Assembly: GCA_964519585.1 (NCBI GenBank)
Contig: CAZFIO010000007.1
Coordinates: 1-25,655 of the forward strand
Source: CAZFIO01 sp964519585
GTDB lineage: Bacteria; Bacillota; Clostridia; Tissierellales; Tissierellaceae
Reading direction: 5' to 3'
Length of the DNA: 25,655 bases
Shown here: positions 15,686 through 22,988 of the stretch, in pieces
Position numbering within the stretch: position 1 is the first letter of the stretch
Layout of the letters: each line of letters starts with the position of its first letter
The notes under the pieces: model-generated
The model's database searches: none
The model's input: only the letters and a program-made list of their open reading frames with translations
Told to the model about the DNA's origin: nothing
Translations under genes and position numbers: made by a program

Positions 15686-16939
15686 ATGAAGGTATTGGTT
15701 ATAGGTAGTGGGGGCAGGGAACATGCTCTTTGTTGGAAATTATCCCAGTCTCCTAGAATAGATAAGATATACTGTGCACCAGGCAATGGAGGTACAGGCC
15801 AAATAGGTGAAAATCTCGACCTTGCTTCAAATGATATAGAAGGCATATTAAAATTTGCTCAAAACAATCAAATCGACCTAACTCTTGTGGGACCCGAGGA
15901 AGCTTTAGTACTTGGAATAGTAGATAGATTCCAAGAAGCAGGTTTGAAAATATTTGGCCCTAATAAAAAATCAGCCCAACTAGAGGCCAGTAAAGATTTT
16001 TCTAAAAGGTTCATGGAAAGACATGGGATAAATACTGCAAGATACAGGAGCTTTTCAGACTTCCAACAGGCTGTGGAGGCTTTAGAGGATTATAGCTATC
16101 CCCTAGTTATTAAGGCGGATGGCCTCTGTTTGGGTAAGGGGGTAATTATCTGCAATAGTAAAAAAGAAGCTATAGAATGCCTTGAAGATATTCTATTGAA
16201 TAAAGCTTTTGGTGATGAAGGATCTACTGTAGTTATAGAGGAATTTTTAGATGGGGTAGAAGCATCACTTTTGTGCCTGGTATCCAAGGGAAAAATAATC
16301 CCTATGGAGTCAGTCAGAGATTATAAGAAAATTTTTGATAATGATTTAGGGCCAAACACAGGAGGTGTAGGGGCTTATTCCCCCAGTGGCTTTTTTAATG
16401 ATAAGATGAAGGAAGATATTTCTAATTCTGTCTTGGAGAAAATAAGGCTTGGCTTGGAGAAGGATGGTTTGGAGTATTCTGGTATACTGTTTATAGGCTT
16501 TATGTTTGTGGGAAAGAAACCCTATGTTTTAGAATTTAATGTAAGGTTTGGAGATCCGGAAACTGAAGTTCTCATGCCAAGACTAGAAAGTGATCTAGTA
16601 GAAATTTTAGAAAAAACAATTGATGACACCATAGAAAAAAATGACTTAATTTGGGATGAAAGACCTTGTCTTACTGTGATTTTAACATCAGAGGGTTATC
16701 CAGAAATCTATAAAAAAGGTTATAAGATCACCGGAACAGAAGACCTTAATGATTCAATAATTCTTTATCATAATGGGACAAAATATAAGCAAGGAAGTCT
16801 TTTAACCAATGGGGGTAGGGTCTTAAGCGTCACATCTTTAGGAGATACCATGAAGGATGCCAGGGAAAATATATACAGGAAAATAGAAAAGATTAATTTT
16901 CATGGAATGAAATATAGAAAAGATATAGGCAAATATTAG
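15686..16939 (+). CDS. purD: GAR synthetase PurD
   Basis: PurD ligates glycine to phosphoribosylamine using ATP. The 417-residue chain shows the N-terminal VIGSGGREHAL (5-15), APGNGGT, the VGPEEAL loop, the ATP-grasp core with VIKADGLCLGKGV (about 141-153) and FGDPETEVLMPRL. It is the last gene of the operon, with a GGAGG site before its ATG. Being distal to PurF it would remove the unstable phosphoribosylamine. No obvious terminator follows; a new promoter lies within the next 70 bases. Confidence 0.96.
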   Translation: MKVLVIGSGGREHALCWKLSQSPRIDKIYCAPGNGGTGQIGENLDLASNDIEGILKFAQNNQIDLTLVGPEEALVLGIVDRFQEAGLKIFGPNKKSAQLEASKDFSKRFMERHGINTARYRSFSDFQQAVEALEDYSYPLVIKADGLCLGKGVIICNSKKEAIECLEDILLNKAFGDEGSTVVIEEFLDGVEASLLCLVSKGKIIPMESVRDYKKIFDNDLGPNTGGVGAYSPSGFFNDKMKEDISNSVLEKIRLGLEKDGLEYSGILFIGFMFVGKKPYVLEFNVRFGDPETEVLMPRLESDLVEILEKTIDDTIEKNDLIWDERPCLTVILTSEGYPEIYKKGYKITGTEDLNDSIILYHNGTKYKQGSLLTNGGRVLSVTSLGDTMKDARENIYRKIEKINFHGMKYRKDIGKY

Positions 16940-16979
16940 TTAGATTTTAAATATTCTTAATATATTTTCACTTAACCAC

Positions 16980-17008
16980 TTGAATGTATTAAACTATAAA
17001 TGTATAAT
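16980..17008 (+). promoter_or_regulatory. promoter of yerC-like regulator gene
   Basis: A -35 TTGAAT (16980-16985), 17-bp spacer and -10 TATAAT (17003-17008) place the transcript start near 17015, just before the ribosome site AAGGAGGG. The gene can therefore be expressed independently of the pur operon. Confidence 0.7.
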
Positions 17009-17027
17009 ACAGAAAAGGAGGGATAGT

Positions 17028-17324
17028 ATGACTCATATTCCAAGAATCAAAAGTGAACAGGCAGACTCTTTATTTGAGGCTGTGCTAAAATTGGAAACTA
17101 TAGAAGAATGTTATAGATTCTTCGAAGATATATGTACCATTAAGGAAGTTCAGGCTATATCTCAAAGACTAGAGGTAGCGAAGTTATTAAGGGCTGGGAA
17201 AACTTATAGTGAAATCGAAGGCAAAACTGGAGCTAGTACAGCTACTATTAGTAGGGTCAATAGGTCACTAAATTATGGTGTAGATGGATATAATTTAGTA
17301 CTTGAAAGATTAAAAGAAGATTAA
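17028..17324 (+). CDS. yerC: YerC/YecD-family TrpR-like DNA-binding protein
   Basis: This is a 98-residue all-helical protein of the Trp-repressor-like superfamily. ETIEECYRFFEDICT, then IKEVQAISQRLEVAKLLRAGKTYSEIEGKTG, then ASTATISRVNRSLNYG form the helix-turn-helix pattern of the YerC/YecD family. It should bind DNA as a dimer; its targets and ligand are unknown to me. The start ATG at 17028 follows AAGGAGGG by a good distance; the upstream in-frame ATG at 16984 lies inside the promoter and is rejected. It sits directly after purD with its own promoter. A link to purine control is possible but only from position. Confidence 0.88.
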   Translation: MTHIPRIKSEQADSLFEAVLKLETIEECYRFFEDICTIKEVQAISQRLEVAKLLRAGKTYSEIEGKTGASTATISRVNRSLNYGVDGYNLVLERLKED

Positions 17325-17360
17325 AGAAAAAAGGATTTCCAGGGGAAATCCTTTTTAATT
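17325..17360. terminator. bidirectional intrinsic terminator
   Basis: A 13-bp perfect stem (17328-17340 with 17344-17356) has a three-base loop AGG, with A-run and T-run at the two ends. It ends yerC and the convergent minus-strand gene, whose stop codon overlaps the right arm. Confidence 0.92.
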
Positions 17361-18182
17361 TTCTTTAGGTATAAAGCTGTCGAATATAAAAACATCAAAA
17401 TGCTTATAAGCCTTATCAAGCTGATTTTGGGTCTGAACTGTGTAAGCTATAGTTGGGGACTTAAATAGTTTTCTGCATATATTTAAAGAAATATTATTAG
17501 CAAAACTATGTTCGTAGGCAATAAAATCAGGTTTTCCCCAAAAATTAAAGAGTAAATTTCTCAGTAAAAAGTTAAGTGTTATATTTCCAAAACTGGACCC
17601 CTTCAATAATTGATTGGCTGAAAGTTGCCCTCTAATTATATGGGGTCTATTTTTTTTATACCAATTAACCATGGCTGGATGAAAGGATTCAACACAATAA
17701 AGGCCTTGATAATCATCCAAATATGGTGCAACTATCTGACAAATGGTGGTATCAAAGGTTTCTAATTTAAATTCTACTATTAATGGTATTTGACCGCTTA
17801 CCAAGTCTAAAACTTCCTGTAAATGTGGTATCTTTTCATTTGATTTATAGAGTCTTAATTCCCTAAGCTCATTAAAAGTTAAATCCTTGACTAATTTATC
17901 TATACCACAAACTCTTTTTAAGTTAGCATCGTGGAAAATAACAGGCTCTCCATCCTTGGATAATCTTACATCCAACTCTATTCCATAAGAATTTGACACT
18001 GCTAGTTGAAAGGCAGCTAGGGAGTTTTCAGGAACAGTATTTTTATCTTGGTGCAAGCCCCTATGGGCATAGTAGGGTCCCATAAAATCAACTAAAGACC
18101 TCTTATTTGCAACCTTAGGCATTAGGGCTAAGATGTATAGGACAAATAGAGTTACTAGTATAGCCAGTATATATAAAAACAT
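17355..18182 (-). CDS. membrane-anchored glycerophosphodiester phosphodiesterase
   Basis: The 275-residue protein starts with one hydrophobic helix (about 2-22) and continues as a GDPD/UgpQ-type TIM barrel. It has the catalytic AHRG (His40, Arg41), PEN (Glu52), the metal pair in ELD (Glu69, Asp71) and the second catalytic His84 in FHD. KDGEPVIFHD and the C-terminal YTVQTQNQL are typical. It would hydrolyse glycerophosphodiesters, probably at the membrane, to glycerol-3-phosphate and an alcohol. The helix lacks a clear cleavage site, so it is an anchor rather than a secretion signal. It follows the MFS gene by 12 bases with an AAAGGAGA site, so the two form an operon. Confidence 0.9.
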   Translation of the reverse strand: MFLYILAILVTLFVLYILALMPKVANKRSLVDFMGPYYAHRGLHQDKNTVPENSLAAFQLAVSNSYGIELDVRLSKDGEPVIFHDANLKRVCGIDKLVKDLTFNELRELRLYKSNEKIPHLQEVLDLVSGQIPLIVEFKLETFDTTICQIVAPYLDDYQGLYCVESFHPAMVNWYKKNRPHIIRGQLSANQLLKGSSFGNITLNFLLRNLLFNFWGKPDFIAYEHSFANNISLNICRKLFKSPTIAYTVQTQNQLDKAYKHFDVFIFDSFIPKEN

Positions 18183-18194
18183 ACAAATCTCCTT

Positions 18195-19496
18195 TTAATC
18201 ATCAAAATCAAAATGCTCTAACTTACTTTTCTTCTTTTCTGGTTTAGAATCTCCATGTTTAACAAATAACATAGTGCATAAGGATAGGAGTGAAAACACC
18301 ACAGAATATGGGAAAAGAGTCCTATAGCCTACATTTTCCAAGAGGAAGCCAGAAAATACTGGTGTAAAAATTTGTGCTGCCATGGAAAAAGTATAATAAA
18401 GACCTGTATACTTTCCAACGTCAGAATGGGTACTCATTTCTACCACCATAGGGTAGGAGTTTACATTTATAGCAGCCCATCCTATACCTGTTAGGGCAAA
18501 TACAAGATTTATAATAGGAGAATAGGATTTAAAAAGAAATCCGCAAAAATATGAGAAACTCATTAAAATAATTCCTGAGATAATAGTTTTCTTCCTACCT
18601 ATGGAGCTGGAGATTATTCCTATAGGTATATAGGACAAGATTGCAGCCCCAGTGGCTACCATAAGGGCATCAGCGAAACCTCCACCCTCCATCCCCCAGA
18701 CCTTAATAGCATATCTAGAAAAGGCAGTTATGATGGCATTGTAGGCCGTAAACCACAAAAATATTGATGCCAATATAAAATAAAGACTTTTTTTAACATC
18801 TTTAGGCATTTCTTCAGCAATAAATACTGTAGATGCTTCTTCAAGGTCATTTTTTTCTAGTAAACCTAGTTCTTCTGCCTCAGAAGCCATGACTTCCAAA
18901 GACAATTTTTTCTCCCTAATTGTTAGGAGTAAAATAGTAACAGCCACTACCATTAAAGCAGCAACAGACGCAAAGATTGCTGTATAGTTAGGGTTTTCAC
19001 CCTTAGGGATCAATAATTTAATCATAAGAAGTGTAAGTATACCACCCACTGCCCCCATTAAATTTATAATTGAATTTGCTCCACTTCTTAAGGGTTTTGG
19101 GGTTAAATCTGGCATAAGGGCTACAGCAGGGGACCTATATGTGCTCATTGCAATCAAAACAGCACCTAAGGATACAAAGAAGAGCATAAAATTTCCAGTT
19201 CTATCAGCTACAGGGATTAAAAACATAAAAAGCACTGCTCCTATGGTGCCAGTAAGAATAAAGGGAGTTCTTTTACCCAGTCTAGTATCAACCTTGTCTG
19301 ATAGACTGCCAAACACTGGTAATAAAAATAGAGCTAGGATGTTGTCAATAGCCATTATTCCACCAGTTAGTGTTTCACCTAAACCAAAGGTGTTTTGTAA
19401 AATCAAAGGAATAATATTATCATACAATTGCCAAAAAGCAGAGATAGACATAAATGCAAGTCCAATAAAAAAGGTTCTCTTATAATTAAGTTTCAA
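18195..19496 (-). CDS. MFS transporter, 12-TM
   Basis: The 433-residue integral membrane protein has about twelve hydrophobic segments split into two halves by a charged loop (about 195-230, rich in Glu). The cytoplasmic loop GSLSDKVDTRLGKRTPFI between helices 2 and 3 is the MFS signature. YRSPAVALMPDLTP in helix 4-5 resembles the RxPxxALxxD pattern of GPH/SLC45-like sugar transporters. Start TTG 19494-19496 is chosen because AGGAGG lies nine bases upstream. Its substrate is unknown; co-transcription with a glycerophosphodiesterase allows, but does not prove, a role with phospholipid-derived or sugar-like compounds. Confidence 0.85.
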   Translation of the reverse strand: MKLNYKRTFFIGLAFMSISAFWQLYDNIIPLILQNTFGLGETLTGGIMAIDNILALFLLPVFGSLSDKVDTRLGKRTPFILTGTIGAVLFMFLIPVADRTGNFMLFFVSLGAVLIAMSTYRSPAVALMPDLTPKPLRSGANSIINLMGAVGGILTLLMIKLLIPKGENPNYTAIFASVAALMVVAVTILLLTIREKKLSLEVMASEAEELGLLEKNDLEEASTVFIAEEMPKDVKKSLYFILASIFLWFTAYNAIITAFSRYAIKVWGMEGGGFADALMVATGAAILSYIPIGIISSSIGRKKTIISGIILMSFSYFCGFLFKSYSPIINLVFALTGIGWAAINVNSYPMVVEMSTHSDVGKYTGLYYTFSMAAQIFTPVFSGFLLENVGYRTLFPYSVVFSLLSLCTMLFVKHGDSKPEKKKSKLEHFDFDD

Positions 19497-19509
19497 ATAA
19501 TCCGCCTCC

Positions 19510-19560
19510 TTATAATAAATGGTATCAACTTATTATAACACTGTGGTAAAGCATAAACAA
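19510..19560 (-). promoter_or_regulatory. promoter with overlapping operator-like palindrome for the MFS-GDPD operon
   Basis: On the minus strand, a -35 TTGTTT (19555-19560), 17-bp spacer and -10 TATAAT (19532-19537) form a good promoter. A perfect 9-bp inverted repeat TTATAATAA/TTATTATAA (19510-19518 and 19530-19538, spacer 11) covers the -10 and the expected start point. A repressor site is possible. Confidence 0.6.
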
Positions 19561-19665
19561 TATAGGATGTGAGCAATTAGTATTTTGGAATTTTTAGTTT
19601 AAATATATAAATTAGTGAGGTTGTGACTAGTAATTTATCTATTTAAATAATTAATAGGAATTTTA

Positions 19666-19694
19666 TTGAAAAATTGGGTGTCTAGTGATAAAAA
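19666..19694 (+). promoter_or_regulatory. possible promoter of the unknown gene at 19755
   Basis: TTGAAA (19666-19671), a 17-bp spacer and TAAAAA (19689-19694) preceded by TGA (extended -10) is the best match in the ~250-bp divergent intergenic region. Apart from this and the minus-strand promoter, I see nothing else in the gap. Confidence 0.4.
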
Positions 19695-19754
19695 CAAATC
19701 AATCAATATTCACCTTATCCTACCTGACACTAATAAATTTATGGAGTGATTGAA

Positions 19755-20393
19755 TTGAATGTAGATAGGCTAGAAAGCAAACTTAACTCAATTGAAAATA
19801 ATTTAGAAAGTCTAGATTCTATAATTTCATGTAAATTTGTTTTGGATGATATTAAGGAAGTTAGAGAGCTACATATTGTGTCAAATGGTAAAAGAAATCC
19901 CAAACAACTTTCTAGAGATGTTCAATCTATCTTAATAGCAAATCATGACTTAAATATCGATTATAAAAAGATTAGTATTGCTGAAATACCAAATTTAAAT
20001 ATAAGGAAAGCATCTCCTCGCTTAGCAATTGATAAGGTGGCCTATGAGACCAAGGAAAATCGTATAAAAATAACAGTGGGACTTAAGAACTCTACTGGCC
20101 AATATGAAAGTACTATAGAGGGGGCAAATATAGGAAACAACATAGATAGGATGATTGCCAAAGCAACATTAAAAACTATTGAAAAGGTCTATAAGCTGAA
20201 TGATATTTTTATTTTAGAAGATTTGAAAACCCTTCACCTATCTAGAAATGATTTAGTAATAGTAATTATTGCCTGTATGTTAAATAATGAATATAAGACC
20301 CTATGTGGGTCCTCTTTAGTGGAGGAAGATTCTAAAATTGCCATAGTTAGATCAGTTTTAAATGCAACAAATAGGTATATTAGCAACCAATGA
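19755..20393 (+). CDS. conserved-looking protein of unknown function, ~212 aa
   Basis: I do not recognise a named family. The protein is soluble-looking with no signal peptide or membrane helix. It starts with a heptad-like helix (VDRLESKLNSIENNLESLDSI). A compact alpha/beta unit follows, containing VRELHIVSNGKRNPKQLSRDVQSILIANHDLNIDYKKISIAEI (about residues 35-80). A second beta-rich part (KENRIKITVGLKNSTGQYESTIEGA) and a helical segment with two central Asn/Asp positions complete it. The first in-frame codon is GTG 19746, but ATGGAGTGA overlaps it as ribosome site, so TTG 19755, five bases downstream of that site, is preferred. It precedes the micropeptide and HD-GYP genes; a shared signalling role is only a guess. 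Confidence 0.65.
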   Translation: MNVDRLESKLNSIENNLESLDSIISCKFVLDDIKEVRELHIVSNGKRNPKQLSRDVQSILIANHDLNIDYKKISIAEIPNLNIRKASPRLAIDKVAYETKENRIKITVGLKNSTGQYESTIEGANIGNNIDRMIAKATLKTIEKVYKLNDIFILEDLKTLHLSRNDLVIVIIACMLNNEYKTLCGSSLVEEDSKIAIVRSVLNATNRYISNQ

Positions 20394-20399
20394 TTTCAC

Positions 20400-20627
20400 G
20401 CCGACTAAAATAAAGCGAAGCGAATGTAGCTTGCTATAATAGCGAACTAGCAAAGAACCTAACAAAGGGGGCTATATTCGTGAAAAAGGTAATAATGGCT
20501 ATATTAAGTGTATTAGCTTTAGTATTGACTTCTGGTGCATTTTATTCATGGGTATAATTATTAAAGTTAGTAATTAAAGATTTTTACTAGAATTAAATAA
20601 AGATATTATAATAAGATTTTAGTCGGC
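20400..20627. repeat. segment bounded by 12-bp perfect inverted repeats
   Basis: GCCGACTAAAAT (20400-20411) is repeated inverted at 20616-20627, enclosing 228 bp. The segment holds AGCGAAGCGAATG-type low-complexity repeats (similar words recur near 22805-22880), a TATAAT (20435-20440) and the 25-codon ORF. No flanking target duplication is obvious. Arms could also pair on RNA. Confidence 0.6.
20480..20557 (+). CDS. 25-residue hydrophobic micropeptide
   Basis: GTG at 20480 opens a 25-codon frame ending TAA at 20555-20557. It is preceded nine bases upstream by the strong ribosome site AAAGGGGG. The product has two N-terminal lysines, a hydrophobic core (IMAILSVLALVLTSGAF) and ends SWV. It looks like either a single-pass membrane peptide or a stand-alone signal-peptide-like stub; the Ser-Gly-Ala stretch could be a cleavage region. 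It lies between the unknown gene and the HD-GYP gene, within the inverted-repeat segment. It could be a real small membrane protein, a signalling peptide, or the residue of a decayed secreted protein; the sequence alone does not decide. Confidence 0.5.
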   Translation: MKKVIMAILSVLALVLTSGAFYSWV

Positions 20628-20650
20628 CTGAAGATATAAGGAGCGAAGAC

Positions 20651-21889
20651 ATGAAACCTAATAAGAAAACTTTTATTTATATAGGATTTTTATTTGTGCT
20701 ATCCCTAGCTTTGTATGGGCATATATATAGTCAATATGGCACAGTAGATATTAAGGATATAGTCTTTTGGGGGGCCTTAGCAATAATTGTTGAATCCTTG
20801 CTAGTATTGCTTCCCAACAGCGATGTGGGTATTTCCGTTGGATCAGCTATTAATATAGCAGCTATTCTAGTAGGAGGGCCTTTTTTAGGGACTACCATAG
20901 CCATGATGGGTTTTTTACTAAGATGTCCAAATATCCCAGGGCTAGGATACAAACATCTTTTTAATACTCCTTATTATAAAACAATTTTTAATATAGCCCA
21001 AGGATCTATAATTTCTTCTATAATGGGCTTTGTCTATATTTACGCAGGTGGACTTGTTGGGCAATTTAATCTTTTGTTGACTTTATTAATTCTTTTTGTA
21101 GGAAGTTTAGTTAATACCTTGATTATTTCAATTCTCATATCTATAACAAATAAACAGAAGCTTATTAGCTTATGGTTAGAGAACATGAAGGGTACAATAC
21201 TTAGCTCTATTGCGGTTGGCACTTTAGGGATAATTATTGCTTTAGCTCATATAGCTTATGGCTATGGGGCAGTTTTATTATTCTTTGGACCTCTTCTATT
21301 AGCTAGACATTCATTTAAACTTTATATTGGTATGAAAAATATGTACATATCAACTATAGAGACTCTGAATAAGGTTGTGGAGGCAAAAGACCCATATACA
21401 AGTGGACATGCAAACAGGGTAGAAGAATATTCTATAAAACTAGCAGAAGCATATGGCCTAACTTATGAAAAAATACAAAATATAAAAAAGGCCTCTATTT
21501 TACATGATATAGGTAAGATTGCAATAAATGATAATATACTAAACAAGGTTAGTAAGCTAACTGAGGAGGAAATTGCCCAGATCAGATTACATCCATCAGT
21601 AGGAGCAGATATTTTAAGTAAAATGGACTTTTTAGGTGAAGTATCTAGGATAATCAGGTACCATCATGAAAGATATGATGGGAAAGGATATCCAGAGAAA
21701 CTATCAGGTGAAGGGATACCCTTAGAAGCTTGTATACTGGCTATAGCTGATTCCTATGATGCTATGACAACAGATAGGCCCTATAAAAATGCAATGACTA
21801 AAAAAGAAGCCCTGGATGAAATTAAAAATAATGCAGGTAGTCAATTCCATCCAGAATTATCCGAACTATTTATAAGTATTATGTCTTAA
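20651..21889 (+). CDS. membrane HD-GYP domain protein (probable c-di-GMP phosphodiesterase)
   Basis: The 412-residue protein has six to seven predicted membrane helices (about 8-28, 38-55, 62-90, 112-132, 138-165, 180-205, 206-220), then a cytoplasmic HD-GYP domain from ~235. Catalytic and metal residues are visible: His253, His285-Asp286 with Lys289, His314, His338-His339, the GYP motif at 346-348 and Asp367. HD-GYP proteins hydrolyse cyclic di-GMP or related dinucleotides. The N-terminal membrane region would be the sensor; no named sensor family is recognised. An AAGGAG site precedes the ATG. It is followed after 15 bases by a DUF5317-like membrane gene, probably co-transcribed. Confidence 0.9.
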   Translation: MKPNKKTFIYIGFLFVLSLALYGHIYSQYGTVDIKDIVFWGALAIIVESLLVLLPNSDVGISVGSAINIAAILVGGPFLGTTIAMMGFLLRCPNIPGLGYKHLFNTPYYKTIFNIAQGSIISSIMGFVYIYAGGLVGQFNLLLTLLILFVGSLVNTLIISILISITNKQKLISLWLENMKGTILSSIAVGTLGIIIALAHIAYGYGAVLLFFGPLLLARHSFKLYIGMKNMYISTIETLNKVVEAKDPYTSGHANRVEEYSIKLAEAYGLTYEKIQNIKKASILHDIGKIAINDNILNKVSKLTEEEIAQIRLHPSVGADILSKMDFLGEVSRIIRYHHERYDGKGYPEKLSGEGIPLEACILAIADSYDAMTTDRPYKNAMTKKEALDEIKNNAGSQFHPELSELFISIMS

Positions 21890-21904
21890 TAAGGAGTGTA
21901 TGGC

Positions 21905-22459
21905 TTGTTTATAGAAACAGTCTTGATTTCTTTTATAGTAGGAAAACTAAGAAAAGGGAAGCTAAGGAATTTGGATAATACCTTTATTAAGGCTTGGTAT
22001 TTTCTATTTCTAGCTGCCTTCATACAAATTGTATTAACTATTCTAAATAGATTTGCCATAAATAAGCCAAGTAGAATAATTGAAATATTGATAATTTTAT
22101 TGCACGGATTGTCATATTTATTCATCTTATTATGTATAATGCTTAATATAAGGAAAAACCATATGAAATTATTTTTAATTGGGACCCTGCTAAATTTTAT
22201 TGTGATTTTTGCCAATGGCGGTAAGATGCCTGTCTCCTTAAGTGGGCCTAAATGGCAAGAAAACCCTATAGATATAACTATAAGTGACATAGATTTTAAG
22301 CATATGTCCCTAGATGAAAACACCAGATTACCCTACTTGGCAGATGTAATTTTAATTGCCAAACCCTATCCATTTCCTAAAATTTTAAGTATAGGAGATG
22401 TATTTTTAAACCTTGGGCTATTCTTTTTTCTGCAGGAGGAGATGTTGAAGAAAAAATAA
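21905..22459 (+). CDS. DUF5317-like integral membrane protein
   Basis: The ~184-residue protein has about five hydrophobic segments (near residues 2-11, 30-50, 65-85, 92-110 and 160-175). The motif FANGGKMPVS is what I associate with the uncharacterised DUF5317 family. The TTG at 21905 is preferred over the GTG at 21896, because the ribosome site AAGGAG (21891-21896) overlaps the latter and family members begin close to MFIE. It follows the HD-GYP gene closely, so the two are likely one transcript; this suggests, but does not show, a role in the same membrane signalling unit. Biochemical function is unknown. Confidence 0.75.
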   Translation: MFIETVLISFIVGKLRKGKLRNLDNTFIKAWYFLFLAAFIQIVLTILNRFAINKPSRIIEILIILLHGLSYLFILLCIMLNIRKNHMKLFLIGTLLNFIVIFANGGKMPVSLSGPKWQENPIDITISDIDFKHMSLDENTRLPYLADVILIAKPYPFPKILSIGDVFLNLGLFFFLQEEMLKKK

Positions 22460-22475
22460 AAGATTAAAATAGTAG

Positions 22476-22504
22476 TTGACATAGGGTTTTAATCTTGCTA
22501 TACT
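22476..22504 (+). promoter_or_regulatory. promoter of the metNIQ T-box transcript
   Basis: Consensus -35 TTGACA (22476-22481), 17-bp spacer and -10 TATACT (22499-22504). A 10-bp perfect inverted repeat AAGATTAAAA/TTTTAATCTT (22460-22469, 22487-22496) flanks the -35 and could be an operator or the weak terminator of the upstream genes. Confidence 0.8.
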
Positions 22505-22519
22505 ATCTATAAATTATTT

Positions 22520-22750
22520 AAAAGACTTAGAAAAGAAGAGTAGGTTTGTGAATACTCATACAGAGAGCTTCATTAGGTGAGAAGAAGCAGGGGATAGCAA
22601 GCTGAATATGGTCTTGGAGTCTGGGTGTCGAAGAAAAACTTTAGGCATTCACGTGGGCACACGTTATAGTGCTAGAGTATTTAGGGAATAATCCTGCGTA
22701 CTTGATGAGGTAGATATCATGAGATATTTATAAAAAAGGGTGGTAACACG
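22520..22750 (+). promoter_or_regulatory. T-box leader, probably tRNA-Met responsive
   Basis: The leader carries a Stem I with the AGAGAG element (22562-22567) and distal-loop-like GGTGAGAAGAAGCAGGGGATAG. The candidate specifier codon is ATG (22608-22610) in GAATATGGTC. The antiterminator T-box AAGGGTGGTAACACG ends at 22750. In the TGGT bulge the fourth base pairs with an A discriminator, as in tRNA-Met. The downstream metNIQ genes support methionine. Uncharged tRNA-Met would stabilise the antiterminator. Confidence 0.88.
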
Positions 22751-22794
22751 AAGCTTTCGTCCCTTTGCATAGGCAAAGAGATGAAGGCTTTTTT
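22751..22794 (+). terminator. T-box regulated terminator
   Basis: An 18-bp stem with one mismatch (22751-22768 with 22773-22790), loop ATAG, is followed by TTTT. Its left arm begins immediately after the T-box motif, so it competes with the antiterminator. Confidence 0.9.
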
Positions 22795-22972
22795 ATGTCC
22801 TAACTTAGCGAATGCGACCATAGGGAGCAATGAGCTTTAGTAGGACAAACGCAACGAGAACCAAATCCATATGAGCAAAGCGAATAAATGGATTTGAGTT
22901 TCGAGACTGCGAATTGTTAATATAAAAAAAGAACCTATAGATAAGATATAATAAAAGCTTTACAATCAGTAC
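22795..22972. other. untranslated spacer with nested palindromes before metN
   Basis: About 190 bp separate the T-box terminator from metN. They contain TGTCCTA/TAGGACA (about 22796-22802 and 22849-22855) and CAAATCCAT/ATGGATTTG (22862-22870 and 22888-22896), with GCGAATGCGACC-like words similar to those near 20415. No ORF with a ribosome site is seen. The CAAATCCAT hairpin has no real U-run, so it is not a convincing terminator; it may be a small repeat insertion. Confidence 0.45.
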
Positions 22973-22988
22973 TGAGGGGGAAAAGAAA

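Noticed and set aside
20431..20440. TATAAT at 20435 as promoter of the micropeptide or HD-GYP gene
   Set aside because: No acceptable -35 element is found at 16-18 bp upstream.
22520..22794. SAM (S-box) riboswitch upstream of metNIQ
   Set aside because: The AGGGTGGTAACACG motif, AGAGAG element and terminator geometry are those of a T-box; S-box core motifs are not seen.
22862..22896. CAAATCCAT/ATGGATTTG hairpin as a second terminator before metN
   Set aside because: The loop is long (17 bases) and no T-run follows.
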